From positions 1-7,851 of the forward strand of contig DAIEIL010000086.1 of NCBI GenBank assembly GCA_027352645.1: a stretch of DNA of 7,851 bases, in the 5' to 3' direction. Source of the DNA: Rhodobiaceae bacterium. GTDB lineage: Bacteria > Pseudomonadota > Alphaproteobacteria > Parvibaculales > Parvibaculaceae. This document shows, one piece after another, positions 1 through 5,568 of this stretch. Below the pieces are notes generated by a model. The model saw only the letters and a program-made list of their open reading frames with translations, had not been told where the DNA came from and did not search any database. Within the stretch, counting starts at the first letter, position 1, and every line of letters starts with the position of its first letter. The position numbers and the translations under genes are program-made.

Positions 1-1280
1 TTGATCCAGAGCTCGCCGATCAGCCCCGCGGGCACCTCCTTGCCGTTCTCGTCGACGACCTTGAGATCGACGACAGGAACCGCAGGGCCGGCGCTGTCCG
101 GCCGGTTCACATAGTCCTCGGCGGTGTTCTGGGTCGTGACCGAAGAGGTTTCGGTGAGGCCGTAGCCGTTGCCCGGATGGACCTTCGGAAACTGCTTGCC
201 GATGCGCTCGACGAGATCGGGAGCGGAGGGCGCACCGCCATAGCCGATCGATTCGACGCTCGACGTGTCGTACTTGTAGAAGTCCGGGCTTTCGAGCACC
301 TGCCACACCATGGCGGGCACACCGCCGAAGGACTGGAGCTTTTCCTGCTCGATGAGTTCCAGCGCCCGTTCCGGCTGCCACTTGTGCATGATAACGAGCT
401 TGCCGCCGGCCGCATACATGGGCACCAGGATCGAGTGACAGCCCGTGGCGTGGAAGAGCGGCACGGACAGCAGCATGGAACGCTGCGGCCCGTTCGGATC
501 CGGCGGCTGCGGAATCTCGCCGCGGCGCAGACAGGCACGCGCCGGCGCATAACCCATGCTGACGAGATTCGTCATGATGTTGCGCTGGGTGCCGAGCGCG
601 CCCTTGGGCTTACCCGTCGTGCCCGAGGTGTAGAAGATCGTCGCATCGTCTTCGGGAACGATGCCGGGATCGGGCAGCGGATCGGCAGAGAGCGACGCAT
701 AATCGGAGGGTTTGCCGACGAGATCCTCGAAGGCTTCGGCAACGCCGAGTTCATCCTTCGGCGTGCGCACGGCGACGACACCTTCAAGCGCGAGATTCTT
801 GAAGTGCGGACGCAGGCGATCGACGCGCTCATGATCGAGGACGACGACCTTCGAGCCGGAATCGGCGATGCAATATTCAAGCTCGGGGCCCGTGCCCCAG
901 GCATTGACCGGAACGACGACGGCGCCCAACGCCGCGATGGCCCAGAAGGAGATCGACCATTCGGGGAAGTTCCGCATGGCGATGGTCACGCGGTCACCCT
1001 TCTTCACGCCATATTTGCTGGCGAGCACACGGGCGAAGGCGGTTGCAGCGCGATAATGGTTCTCGAAAGAGAGACGCTCGCCCTCATAGACGATGAAGTC
1101 GCGGGCGCCATAGGCGCGGCCAGCCTCGAAGATGAAACGGAGATGCGGCGGCGTGTTCTTGTAGACCCGCGTCGGAATCCCGCGAATCGTCACGGTTTCC
1201 ATCTCGAAGGGCGTGCCCGGAGCCGTGAGCAGACGGTTAGCGTCCGCAATGCTCATGGCGGGCCAAGGCTTGTCGGCCAT
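1..1280 (-). CDS. AMP-dependent acyl-CoA synthetase (C-terminus cut by window edge)
   Basis: This member of the ANL adenylate-forming superfamily most likely activates a fatty or other carboxylic acid with ATP and then transfers the acyl group to CoA in the cytoplasm. About 426 codons are present. The phosphate-binding loop YTSGTTGKPKG is at residues 217-227, PLFHATG (His277) follows, and the A5 motif GYGLTE is at 372-377. The visible part ends near GELWI, so the conserved GD aspartate, hinge and lysine-bearing C-terminal subdomain lie outside the window. The start at 1280 is supported by GGGAGG six bases upstream. The nearest upstream gene on the same strand is the GST-family gene, 138 bases away, with a hairpin between them, so the synthetase may have its own promoter. 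Family is certain from the motifs. The acyl substrate (medium- or long-chain fatty acid versus aromatic acid) cannot be decided. Confidence 0.95.
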   Translation of the reverse strand, partial: MADKPWPAMSIADANRLLTAPGTPFEMETVTIRGIPTRVYKNTPPHLRFIFEAGRAYGARDFIVYEGERLSFENHYRAATAFARVLASKYGVKKGDRVTIAMRNFPEWSISFWAIAALGAVVVPVNAWGTGPELEYCIADSGSKVVVLDHERVDRLRPHFKNLALEGVVAVRTPKDELGVAEAFEDLVGKPSDYASLSADPLPDPGIVPEDDATIFYTSGTTGKPKGALGTQRNIMTNLVSMGYAPARACLRRGEIPQPPDPNGPQRSMLLSVPLFHATGCHSILVPMYAAGGKLVIMHKWQPERALELIEQEKLQSFGGVPAMVWQVLESPDFYKYDTSSVESIGYGGAPSAPDLVERIGKQFPKVHPGNGYGLTETSSVTTQNTAEDYVNRPDSAGPAVPVVDLKVVDENGKEVPAGLIGELWI

Positions 1281-1326
1281 CGTAAACCTCCCAATGCGCT
1301 TGTGATTTTGGTGTGTCGCTTGGGTA

Positions 1327-1345
1327 TTCAAATAGCCGGTTTGAA
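1327..1345. promoter_or_regulatory. Inverted repeat upstream of acyl-CoA synthetase, possible operator
   Basis: TTCAAA (1327-1332) and TTTGAA (1340-1345) form 6-base inverted arms around a 7-base spacer, 47 bases upstream of the synthetase start codon. Position and dyad symmetry suit a regulator site. The arms are short and AT-rich, and no second copy was found elsewhere in the window, so this is only a candidate. Confidence 0.2.
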
Positions 1346-1371
1346 GCGGATTTTGAAGGAAAGAGATAATG

Positions 1372-1405
1372 GGACGCGGCAGCAGTTTGACCGATCGCCG
1401 CGTCC
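1372..1405 (-). terminator. GC-rich hairpin between GST-family and acyl-CoA synthetase genes
   Basis: A perfect 9-base-pair stem, GGACGCGGC (1372-1380) with GCCGCGTCC (1397-1405), encloses a 16-base loop 14 bases downstream of the GST stop codon. On the minus strand it is followed by a pyrimidine-rich CATTATCTCTTTCC stretch rather than a clean T run. It could be a weak intrinsic terminator for the GST transcript, or a stabilising or attenuating 3' stem if the two genes are cotranscribed. Confidence 0.45.
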
Positions 1406-1418
1406 GGGCCGAAAAGGC

Positions 1419-2084
1419 TCAGAGACCGAGCTTCGCGACGAAGCCGCTTTCCTCGGCGATGCAAGCCGCAAAGCTCGGCCGGGCATGGATCGCCTTCACA
1501 TAGCGCGCGAGATTGGGCCATTTCTTCTCGTCGACCGAGTAACCCGCATGGGCGAAGTTCACGAAATGCGTCGCCACCGAAATATCGGCAATTGAGAAGG
1601 CGCCGCCGACATAGAACTCGTTTCCGCCGATCTCCTTGTCGAGATAGGCGAAATATTTGGGTAGTTTTTCGGCAATGGCCTTTTCCGCCGCCGCGCGGTC
1701 GGAGGCCTGGCCCATCAGCTTCGCCAGCACGACGGGACGGAAGACGCCCATGCCGATATTCGACGCGAGTTCGGAATCCGCATATTCCTCGAACCAGAGC
1801 GCGCGGCCATAGGCGAAATTATCCTTGGGATAGAGAGCGGGCTCCGGCTTCTTGCGCTCGAGATAGGCGCAAATGACGGAGCTGTCGGGCAGCGTCGCGT
1901 CGGGGCCCACATCCTCGTCGCGCAGCACCGGAATGCGGCCCAGAGGAGAAATCTCCTTGTACCAGTCGGGCGCGGGGAAAGGCGTTATCGGGTCGAGCTT
2001 GTAGTCGAGCCCCTTTTCGGCCAGCACAACGCGCACCTTGCGCACGAAAGGCGACAGCGGCGCCCCATAGACAATCAATCCCAT
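1419..2084 (-). CDS. Glutathione S-transferase family protein
   Basis: This 221-residue cytosolic GST-fold protein probably conjugates glutathione to electrophiles or has a related glutathione-dependent role. The N-terminal thioredoxin-like domain (about 1-80) begins MGLIVYGAPLSPFVRKV, with Ser11-Pro12 in the catalytic position. The cis-proline segment is IPVL (Pro52), and PDSSVI near residues 66-71 matches the glutathione gamma-glutamyl-binding motif. The helical C-terminal domain carries the N-capping box SIADIS (Ser164 to Asp167). Length is typical of the family. The start at 2084 was chosen because GGAGGAG lies just upstream and the GST fold begins at once. An in-frame extension to 2258 would add 58 residues read out of the tRNA gene. 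The adjacent acyl-CoA synthetase suggests catabolism or detoxification of organic acids, but the substrate is unknown. Confidence 0.93.
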   Translation of the reverse strand: MGLIVYGAPLSPFVRKVRVVLAEKGLDYKLDPITPFPAPDWYKEISPLGRIPVLRDEDVGPDATLPDSSVICAYLERKKPEPALYPKDNFAYGRALWFEEYADSELASNIGMGVFRPVVLAKLMGQASDRAAAEKAIAEKLPKYFAYLDKEIGGNEFYVGGAFSIADISVATHFVNFAHAGYSVDEKKWPNLARYVKAIHARPSFAACIAEESGFVAKLGL

Positions 2085-2119
2085 TCGCTCCTCCTCGGCT
2101 TTTTTGTTTGCGCGATCCT

Positions 2120-2135
2120 GCGGCGCGCGCGCCGC
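2120..2135. repeat. 16-bp perfect GC palindrome in the GST leader
   Basis: GCGGCGCGCGCGCCGC is an exact reverse-complement palindrome made only of G and C, 36 bases upstream of the GST start codon. On the minus strand it lies between the tRNA-His 3' end and the GST ribosome binding site. No T tract follows on that strand, so it is not a canonical terminator. It could form a leader stem, or arise by chance in such GC-rich DNA. Confidence 0.5.
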
Positions 2136-2215
2136 GGACGCAAGCCGCAATGGAGCCCGAAGAGCAAAGGCCGACGCGCCCATGCGGGCGCCTGAAGGCT
2201 TATATTTGGGGAGAA

Positions 2216-2292
2216 TGGTACAGGCGCCCCGGATCGAACGGGGGACCTCTAGATCCACAATCTAGCGCTCTAACCATCTGAGCTACGCCTGC
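2216..2292 (-). tRNA. tRNA-His (anticodon GTG), encoded CCA, no G-1
   Basis: A full cloverleaf can be built by hand. The acceptor GCAGGCG pairs with CGCCTGT (G1-U72 wobble), and the D stem is GCTC/GAGC. The anticodon stem CTAGA/TCTAG surrounds loop TTGTGGA with anticodon GTG. The variable region is AGGTC, and the T stem CCCCG/CGGGG has loop TTCGATC. The 3' ACCA is encoded, giving 77 bases including CCA. Discriminator position 73 is A, and the base before position 1 is T. The usual G-1:C73 pair recognised by histidyl-tRNA synthetase is therefore absent, as known for a large group of Alphaproteobacteria, which use a divergent HisRS. The gene lies 108 bases downstream of the MarR stop codon and 131 bases upstream of the GST start. 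Confidence 0.97.
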
Positions 2293-2299
2293 ACCGGCG

Positions 2300-2335
2300 G
2301 CGGGAGTGCGGGGCCGCCATAGGGGCCCCTCCCGC
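2300..2335. repeat. Imperfect GC-rich hairpin just upstream of tRNA-His
   Basis: The outer arms GCGGGA (2300-2305) and TCCCGC (2330-2335) enclose inner arms GGGGCC (2310-2315) and GGCCCC (2324-2329). There is a 4-base bulge on one side and an 8-base loop. On the minus strand it sits 8 bases before the tRNA 5' end and 65 bases after the MarR stop. No T tract follows, so a factor-independent terminator is unlikely. It may be a leader stem removed with the tRNA precursor, or a stabilising 3' end for the MarR message. Confidence 0.45.
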
Positions 2336-2400
2336 AGTGGCCGGGAACTTAATTCGGCAGGATTGCGAAGGCAAGCCTTGGAATACCTAGATCTTCCCGC

Positions 2401-2880
2401 TTATTTGTCTTCGCCTCCTTCGCCGGGCGTCCATCCGGGCAGCGCGTCGACGACGATGGTGAGCAAGCGGCGCAATTCAGCCATTTCATCCGCGCCGATG
2501 CGCCCTGCCAGCAAGGCTTCATATTCCGCCCCCAGGGCTCCCGCCGTCGCCACGAGCTTGCGGCCACGTCGCGTGAGCCGCGCGAGCTTGGCTCGCTTGT
2601 CGTCCGGATCGGGCACGATCTCCAGATAGTCGAGTTCGACGAGGGAATCGACCAGATAGGCCATGCTCTGCTTCGTCATGCCGGCCCGCTCCGCCAGTGT
2701 GGTGACGCGCGAGCCCCGCTCCGCGTCGATGGTGCGCAGAACGGCGCTATGGGCGACGCGGATGTCGGGAAAGCCTCGCTCCTGGAGCCTCGCATAGAGC
2801 CAGCCGAGATAATGGGCATAGGGTTCGCGAAAAAGGGCCCCGAAGGTGAGCCTGCGCACGGGCACTTCGATTTCGTCCAT
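2401..2880 (-). CDS. MarR-family transcriptional regulator
   Basis: This 159-residue winged helix-turn-helix protein probably binds DNA as a dimer and releases it when a small ligand binds. The recognition region SRVTTLAERAGMTKQSMAYLV spans about residues 57-77. The wing carries the MarR signature DPDDKRAKLARLT (91-103), and helices on both sides would form the dimer interface. The chosen start at 2880 has AAGGGGG four bases upstream. A frame-compatible extension to 3060 would cross the divergent promoter and encode low-complexity sequence, so it was rejected. The gene is divergent from the four-helix membrane protein at 3037. The 156 bases between them hold repeated TAGACAG half-sites, so autoregulation and control of the membrane protein are likely. 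The inducing ligand is unknown. Confidence 0.93.
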   Translation of the reverse strand: MDEIEVPVRRLTFGALFREPYAHYLGWLYARLQERGFPDIRVAHSAVLRTIDAERGSRVTTLAERAGMTKQSMAYLVDSLVELDYLEIVPDPDDKRAKLARLTRRGRKLVATAGALGAEYEALLAGRIGADEMAELRRLLTIVVDALPGWTPGEGGEDK

Positions 2881-2889
2881 TACACCCCC

Positions 2890-2918
2890 TTGACATAGAC
2901 AGACTGCCTGTCTATTTA
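2890..2918 (+). promoter_or_regulatory. Candidate sigma-70 promoter for the four-helix membrane protein gene
   Basis: A perfect -35 hexamer TTGACA (2890-2895) is followed after 17 bases by TATTTA (2913-2918), a weak -10. Transcription would start near 2925, leaving a leader of about 110 bases before the ATG at 3037. Two TAGACAG-type half-sites lie in or against the spacer and the third overlaps the -10 end, so a bound repressor would occlude RNA polymerase. The poor -10 match keeps this tentative. Confidence 0.45.
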
Positions 2919-2923
2919 GACAG
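2895..2923. promoter_or_regulatory. Three-half-site inverted repeat, probable MarR operator
   Basis: TAGACAG (2896-2902), CTGTCTA (2908-2914) and TAGACAG (2917-2923) form two overlapping palindromes that share the middle half-site. One has 8-base arms (ATAGACAG/CTGTCTAT) around a 5-base spacer; the other is CTGTCTATTTAGACAG with a 2-base centre. The block starts 15 bases from the MarR start codon and lies in the divergent intergenic region, where autoregulating MarR proteins usually bind. That this MarR binds it is inference. Confidence 0.75.
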
Positions 2924-3036
2924 TTATTCTGACCATACCGCCCCAAACGGCGCGGGACAAGCACGAAGCAGAGCAGGCCCTCCGGGTCCGCGAAGGCTGG
3001 CTTGCGCCCCGGCCACAACGGAAAAGGAGAACGGAC

Positions 3037-3462
3037 ATGACCACCGCCACCATGGACCATTCGGAGACCTACCTGCCCCGGACACGCGCGCGCCGCATTT
3101 CCATCGCCCGCGTCTTTGTGCGCTTTGCGGTTCTATATGCCCTGATCGGCATGGGAATGGGCATTTATATGGGCGTCGCCGAGGACTTCACGTTGAGGCC
3201 CGCCCACGCTCATATCAACCTGCTCGGCTGGGCCTCGACCATGCTCTTCGCCCTCACCTATCGCGCCGTGCCCGCCATGAGCGAAAGCAGGCTGGCCATC
3301 TGGCACCTCGCCATCACGACCTTCGGCATCGTCGGCATGACCATCGCAATGCCCCTCTATTTCTACGGGCAGGAATGGGTCCACCCCATCATCGGCATTG
3401 CCATGCTCGCCCAGGTGATCGGCATGAGCCTCTTCACCCTGATCGTCTATCGCCACTTCTGA
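3037..3462 (+). CDS. Small four-helix membrane protein resembling part of heme-copper oxidase subunit I
   Basis: This 141-residue integral membrane protein has four predicted helices at about residues 26-47, 58-79, 86-109 and 115-137, after a basic N-terminus (RTRARR) likely to remain cytoplasmic. The second helix opens with RPAHAHINLLGW (His57, His59, Asn61). This resembles the histidine-bearing helix of cbb3/NorB-like oxidase subunits, and similar short proteins are often named cytochrome c oxidase subunit I. His90 and His116 lie in or near helices 3 and 4. At about a quarter of the length of a true subunit I, it lacks room for the 12-helix core, so it cannot be a complete oxidase. Heme binding is possible but unproven. 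AAGGAG seven bases before 3037 supports this start; ATG at 3052 is an alternative. Control by the divergent MarR protein is likely. Confidence 0.85.
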   Translation: MTTATMDHSETYLPRTRARRISIARVFVRFAVLYALIGMGMGIYMGVAEDFTLRPAHAHINLLGWASTMLFALTYRAVPAMSESRLAIWHLAITTFGIVGMTIAMPLYFYGQEWVHPIIGIAMLAQVIGMSLFTLIVYRHF

Positions 3463-3475
3463 AACGTCGCAGCGA

Positions 3476-3502
3476 TTGGCGCTTTCGTAAATCGCGTATA
3501 GT
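3476..3502 (+). promoter_or_regulatory. Weak candidate promoter for the alpha/beta hydrolase gene
   Basis: In the 78-base gap before the hydrolase gene, TTGGCG (3476-3481) precedes TATAGT (3497-3502) with a short 15-base spacer. The -10 match is good, and a transcript starting near 3509 would have a leader of about 30 bases. The short spacer makes it uncertain; the hydrolase may instead be cotranscribed with the membrane protein gene. Confidence 0.3.
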
Positions 3503-3540
3503 GACGCCCGGAATCAATGACGAGAATGCCGGGAGAGAAC

Positions 3541-4485
3541 ATGGCCGCCCATCCGATCGAAACCGCCTTCATCGAGGCAAACGGTATCGCCTTTGAAGTC
3601 GACACTTGCGGCGACGGACAGAAGCTCGCTTTGTTCCTCCACGGCTTTCCGGAAAACAAGTTTTCCTGGCGTCACCAGTTGCCGCTTCTCGCGGAGCTCG
3701 GCTACACCGCATGGGCGCCCAATCTGCGCGGATATGGCGGCACGACGCGACCGAAGGGCATCGACGCCTATCGCATGGAACATCTGACGGCGGATGTGGC
3801 GGCGCTGATCGACGCGGCCCGCGCGCGCGGCGTCACCGGGCCTGTGACACTTATCGCCCATGATTGGGGCGGCGCCATCGGCTGGGCCTTCGCCTTGTCG
3901 GGCGCGCGCCCGCTCGAACGCTTCATCGTCATGAACCTGCCTCACCCGGCTCTCTTCCTGAATGGGCTGAAGACCTGGGCACAGATAAAACGCTCCTGGT
4001 ACGTCTTTTTCTTTCAGCTTCCCTGGTTGCCCGAAATGGCCTTCACAGCGAACCGCGCCCAGGCCGTGGCGCAGGCCTTTCGCGGCATGGCAGTCGACAA
4101 GAGCCGCTTTCCAGACAGCGTTCTCGAGCAATATCGCAAGACCGCGCTCATCCCCGGCGCGATGACGGCGATGATCAACTACTACCGCGCCGCCTTCCGC
4201 AACCGGAGCGGCACGGACGCGCTCGCCAATCCGCCGCAGCTCGAAACGCCGACCCTGATGATCTGGGGCGAGGAAGATGCCGCCCTCGGCCGGGAGCTGA
4301 CCTACGGCACCGAAAAGCTCGTGAAGGATTTCACGATCCGCTACCTGCCGCAGGTCTCGCACTGGGTGCAACAGGAAGCGCCGGAAGCCGTCAACGCGAT
4401 GATCCGCGCGTGGATCGAGGGCCGCACCGTGCCCAATGCCGGTTTGCGCGGGCAGATTCTCCTCACCGAAGACAGCGCCTCCTAG
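3541..4485 (+). CDS. Alpha/beta hydrolase, epoxide hydrolase-like
   Basis: This 314-residue cytosolic alpha/beta-fold hydrolase probably works through an aspartyl ester intermediate. HGFPE (residues 34-38) forms the oxyanion side, and AHDWGG (106-111) carries the nucleophile Asp108. The acid is probably Asp246 in WGEEDAAL, and the base is His274 in SHW. The cap region includes SWYVFFFQLPWLPE (152-165) and NYYRA (213-217), whose tyrosines (Tyr154 and Tyr214 or Tyr215) are placed like the ring-opening tyrosines of epoxide hydrolases. HDWGG rather than HDRGG argues against fluoroacetate dehalogenase. Haloalkane dehalogenase is less likely, since those commonly have QDW. The start at 3541 has GGGAG five bases upstream; ATGs at 3517 and 3526 are in frame but less well placed. 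The stop interlocks with that of the convergent efflux operon. The substrate is unknown. Confidence 0.92.
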   Translation: MAAHPIETAFIEANGIAFEVDTCGDGQKLALFLHGFPENKFSWRHQLPLLAELGYTAWAPNLRGYGGTTRPKGIDAYRMEHLTADVAALIDAARARGVTGPVTLIAHDWGGAIGWAFALSGARPLERFIVMNLPHPALFLNGLKTWAQIKRSWYVFFFQLPWLPEMAFTANRAQAVAQAFRGMAVDKSRFPDSVLEQYRKTALIPGAMTAMINYYRAAFRNRSGTDALANPPQLETPTLMIWGEEDAALGRELTYGTEKLVKDFTIRYLPQVSHWVQQEAPEAVNAMIRAWIEGRTVPNAGLRGQILLTEDSAS

Positions 4486-5357
4486 GACTTCACGGCCGAA
4501 AGAACCGTGACTGTCGCCGTCTGGCCCGCCGCAAGGCGGACGCCTTCCGGAACCTTGTCGATCACGATACGGACCGGAATGCGCTGCGCCAGACGCACCC
4601 AGCTGAAGGTCGGGTTGACGTTGGCGAGGAGATTGTCGCTGCTCGCAAGCTCACGGTCGGCAATGGCGCTGGCGACACCGACGACATGTCCCGCGAGCGT
4701 CTTGCCGACACCCATGAGATGGATCGACACCTGATCGCCGTCGTGAATGCGCGGAAGCTTCGTCTCCTCAAAATAGCCGTTGATGTGAAAACTGTCGGCA
4801 TCGACAAGGGCGAGGAGCGGCGTGCCGGTGTGGCCGTAATCGCCGCGGCGCAGCTTGAGATTGGTGACGAATCCGTTGACCGGCGCGCGCACCGTCGTGC
4901 GCTCGAGATCGAGTTTCGCCACGGCAAGCGCGGCCAGCGCCTCGCGATAGGCAGCGGCGGCGGCGGCGGCGCCGGTATTGGCCTGCTCTCTCGCGGCGGC
5001 GCTCACCGCATTATCGCGAAGCCCGCGCTTGCGAGCGGCGTCGCGCTCGAGCTGATCCATCTGCGTCTTCCGGCTGTCGGCATTCGCCGTCGCCTCATCA
5101 AGCGCGAGGCGGAAACGCTCGACATCGATGGTGAACAGCGGATCGCCTGCCTGCACATACTGATTGTCGACGACGGAGACCTGCACGACGAGCCCTGAAA
5201 CATCGGGCGCGACCTGGACGACGTCCGCGCTCACGCGCCCGTCACGGGTCCAGGGATCGCTCATGTAGTAGCTCCAGAGATGGTAACCGGCGAAGACCGC
5301 GAAGAACAAAACGATCGCGGTGATCGCAACGCGGACGGGGAGCGGTGCGGACTGCAT
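4482..5357 (-). CDS. HlyD/AaeA-type membrane fusion protein of an efflux system
   Basis: This 291-residue periplasmic adaptor has an N-terminal membrane anchor at about residues 9-31, followed by YYMSDPWTRDGRVSADVVQVAPDVSG, the characteristic start of AaeA/EmrA-like proteins. A biotinyl-lipoyl-like half domain (about 45-80) leads into an alpha-helical hairpin (about 80-153) with an alanine tract at 130-136. The second lipoyl half (RAPVNGFVTNLKLRRGDYG) and beta-barrel domains complete it. Length is close to E. coli AaeA, which has 310 residues. It should link the FUSC transporter to an outer-membrane channel that is not encoded here. GGAGG lies seven bases upstream of the start at 5357, one base after the DUF1656 stop codon, indicating coupled expression. 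It is the last gene of the operon and its stop overlaps the hydrolase stop. Confidence 0.94.
   Translation of the reverse strand: MQSAPLPVRVAITAIVLFFAVFAGYHLWSYYMSDPWTRDGRVSADVVQVAPDVSGLVVQVSVVDNQYVQAGDPLFTIDVERFRLALDEATANADSRKTQMDQLERDAARKRGLRDNAVSAAAREQANTGAAAAAAAYREALAALAVAKLDLERTTVRAPVNGFVTNLKLRRGDYGHTGTPLLALVDADSFHINGYFEETKLPRIHDGDQVSIHLMGVGKTLAGHVVGVASAIADRELASSDNLLANVNPTFSWVRLAQRIPVRIVIDKVPEGVRLAAGQTATVTVLSAVKS
4954..4971. repeat. Six tandem GCG triplets inside the membrane fusion protein gene
   Basis: Six perfect GCG units on the plus strand read as GCC alanine codons on the minus strand and encode most of the Ala130-Ala136 tract in the helical hairpin. Triplet slippage here would add or remove alanines without a frameshift. 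Confidence 0.8.
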
Positions 5358-5358
5358 G

Positions 5359-5568
5359 TCAAACCTCCAGAAAACCGAATGGCCGGGCGACCGCCGCAAA
5401 AAGCAGCACCAGCAGGGCCATATCGAAGAGCGCGGGATGCCAGACCCAGCGATAGACGCCGAGCCGCACGAAGCCCGCGCGCAGGATCAACCAAAGAAGA
5501 AAGGCAGCAGCCGCGCTGCCAAGCAGCGGCGTGAAGAAGACGCCACCGATGTCGAGTTCCCTCATCAT
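5359..5568 (-). CDS. DUF1656 small inner-membrane protein (AaeX-like)
   Basis: This 69-residue protein has two likely transmembrane helices, at about residues 10-30 (VFFTPLLGSAAAAFLLWLIL) and 44-62 (HPALFDMALLVLLFAAVA). It begins with MRELDIGGVFFTP, typical of DUF1656/AaeX proteins, which are regularly encoded beside FUSC transporters and HlyD-type adaptors. Its biochemical role is not established, although an accessory role in the efflux complex fits. The start at 5568 overlaps the stop of the upstream FUSC gene as ATGA; a second ATG follows directly. The stop lies one base before the adaptor gene. Length and position match the family, so the assignment is firm despite the small size. Confidence 0.9.
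   Translation of the reverse strand: MMRELDIGGVFFTPLLGSAAAAFLLWLILRAGFVRLGVYRWVWHPALFDMALLVLLFAAVARPFGFLEV

Noticed and set aside
177..1595. Long plus-strand open frame of 472 codons opposite the acyl-CoA synthetase
   Set aside because: It is antisense to a gene with clear ANL motifs, its product is Arg/Gly/His-rich with no recognisable domain, and it continues across the intergenic gap into the GST gene. Long antisense frames are expected in GC-rich DNA.
2085..2258. N-terminal extension of the GST protein by 58 residues
   Set aside because: The extension would be read through part of the tRNA-His gene, whereas the ATG at 2084 has a strong ribosome binding site and begins the GST fold directly.
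2216..2292. tRNA gene as the attachment site of an integrated element
   Set aside because: No integrase, no direct repeat of the tRNA 3' end and no phage-like gene are visible in the window.
2881..3060. N-terminal extension of the MarR protein by 60 residues
   Set aside because: It would cross the divergent promoter and operator region and the start of the opposite gene, and the ATG at 2880 has a good AAGGGGG site.
3864..5198. Plus-strand open frame of 444 codons spanning the hydrolase and adaptor genes
   Set aside because: It covers the hydrolase in another frame and the adaptor in antisense. Its product is compositionally biased and has no domain.
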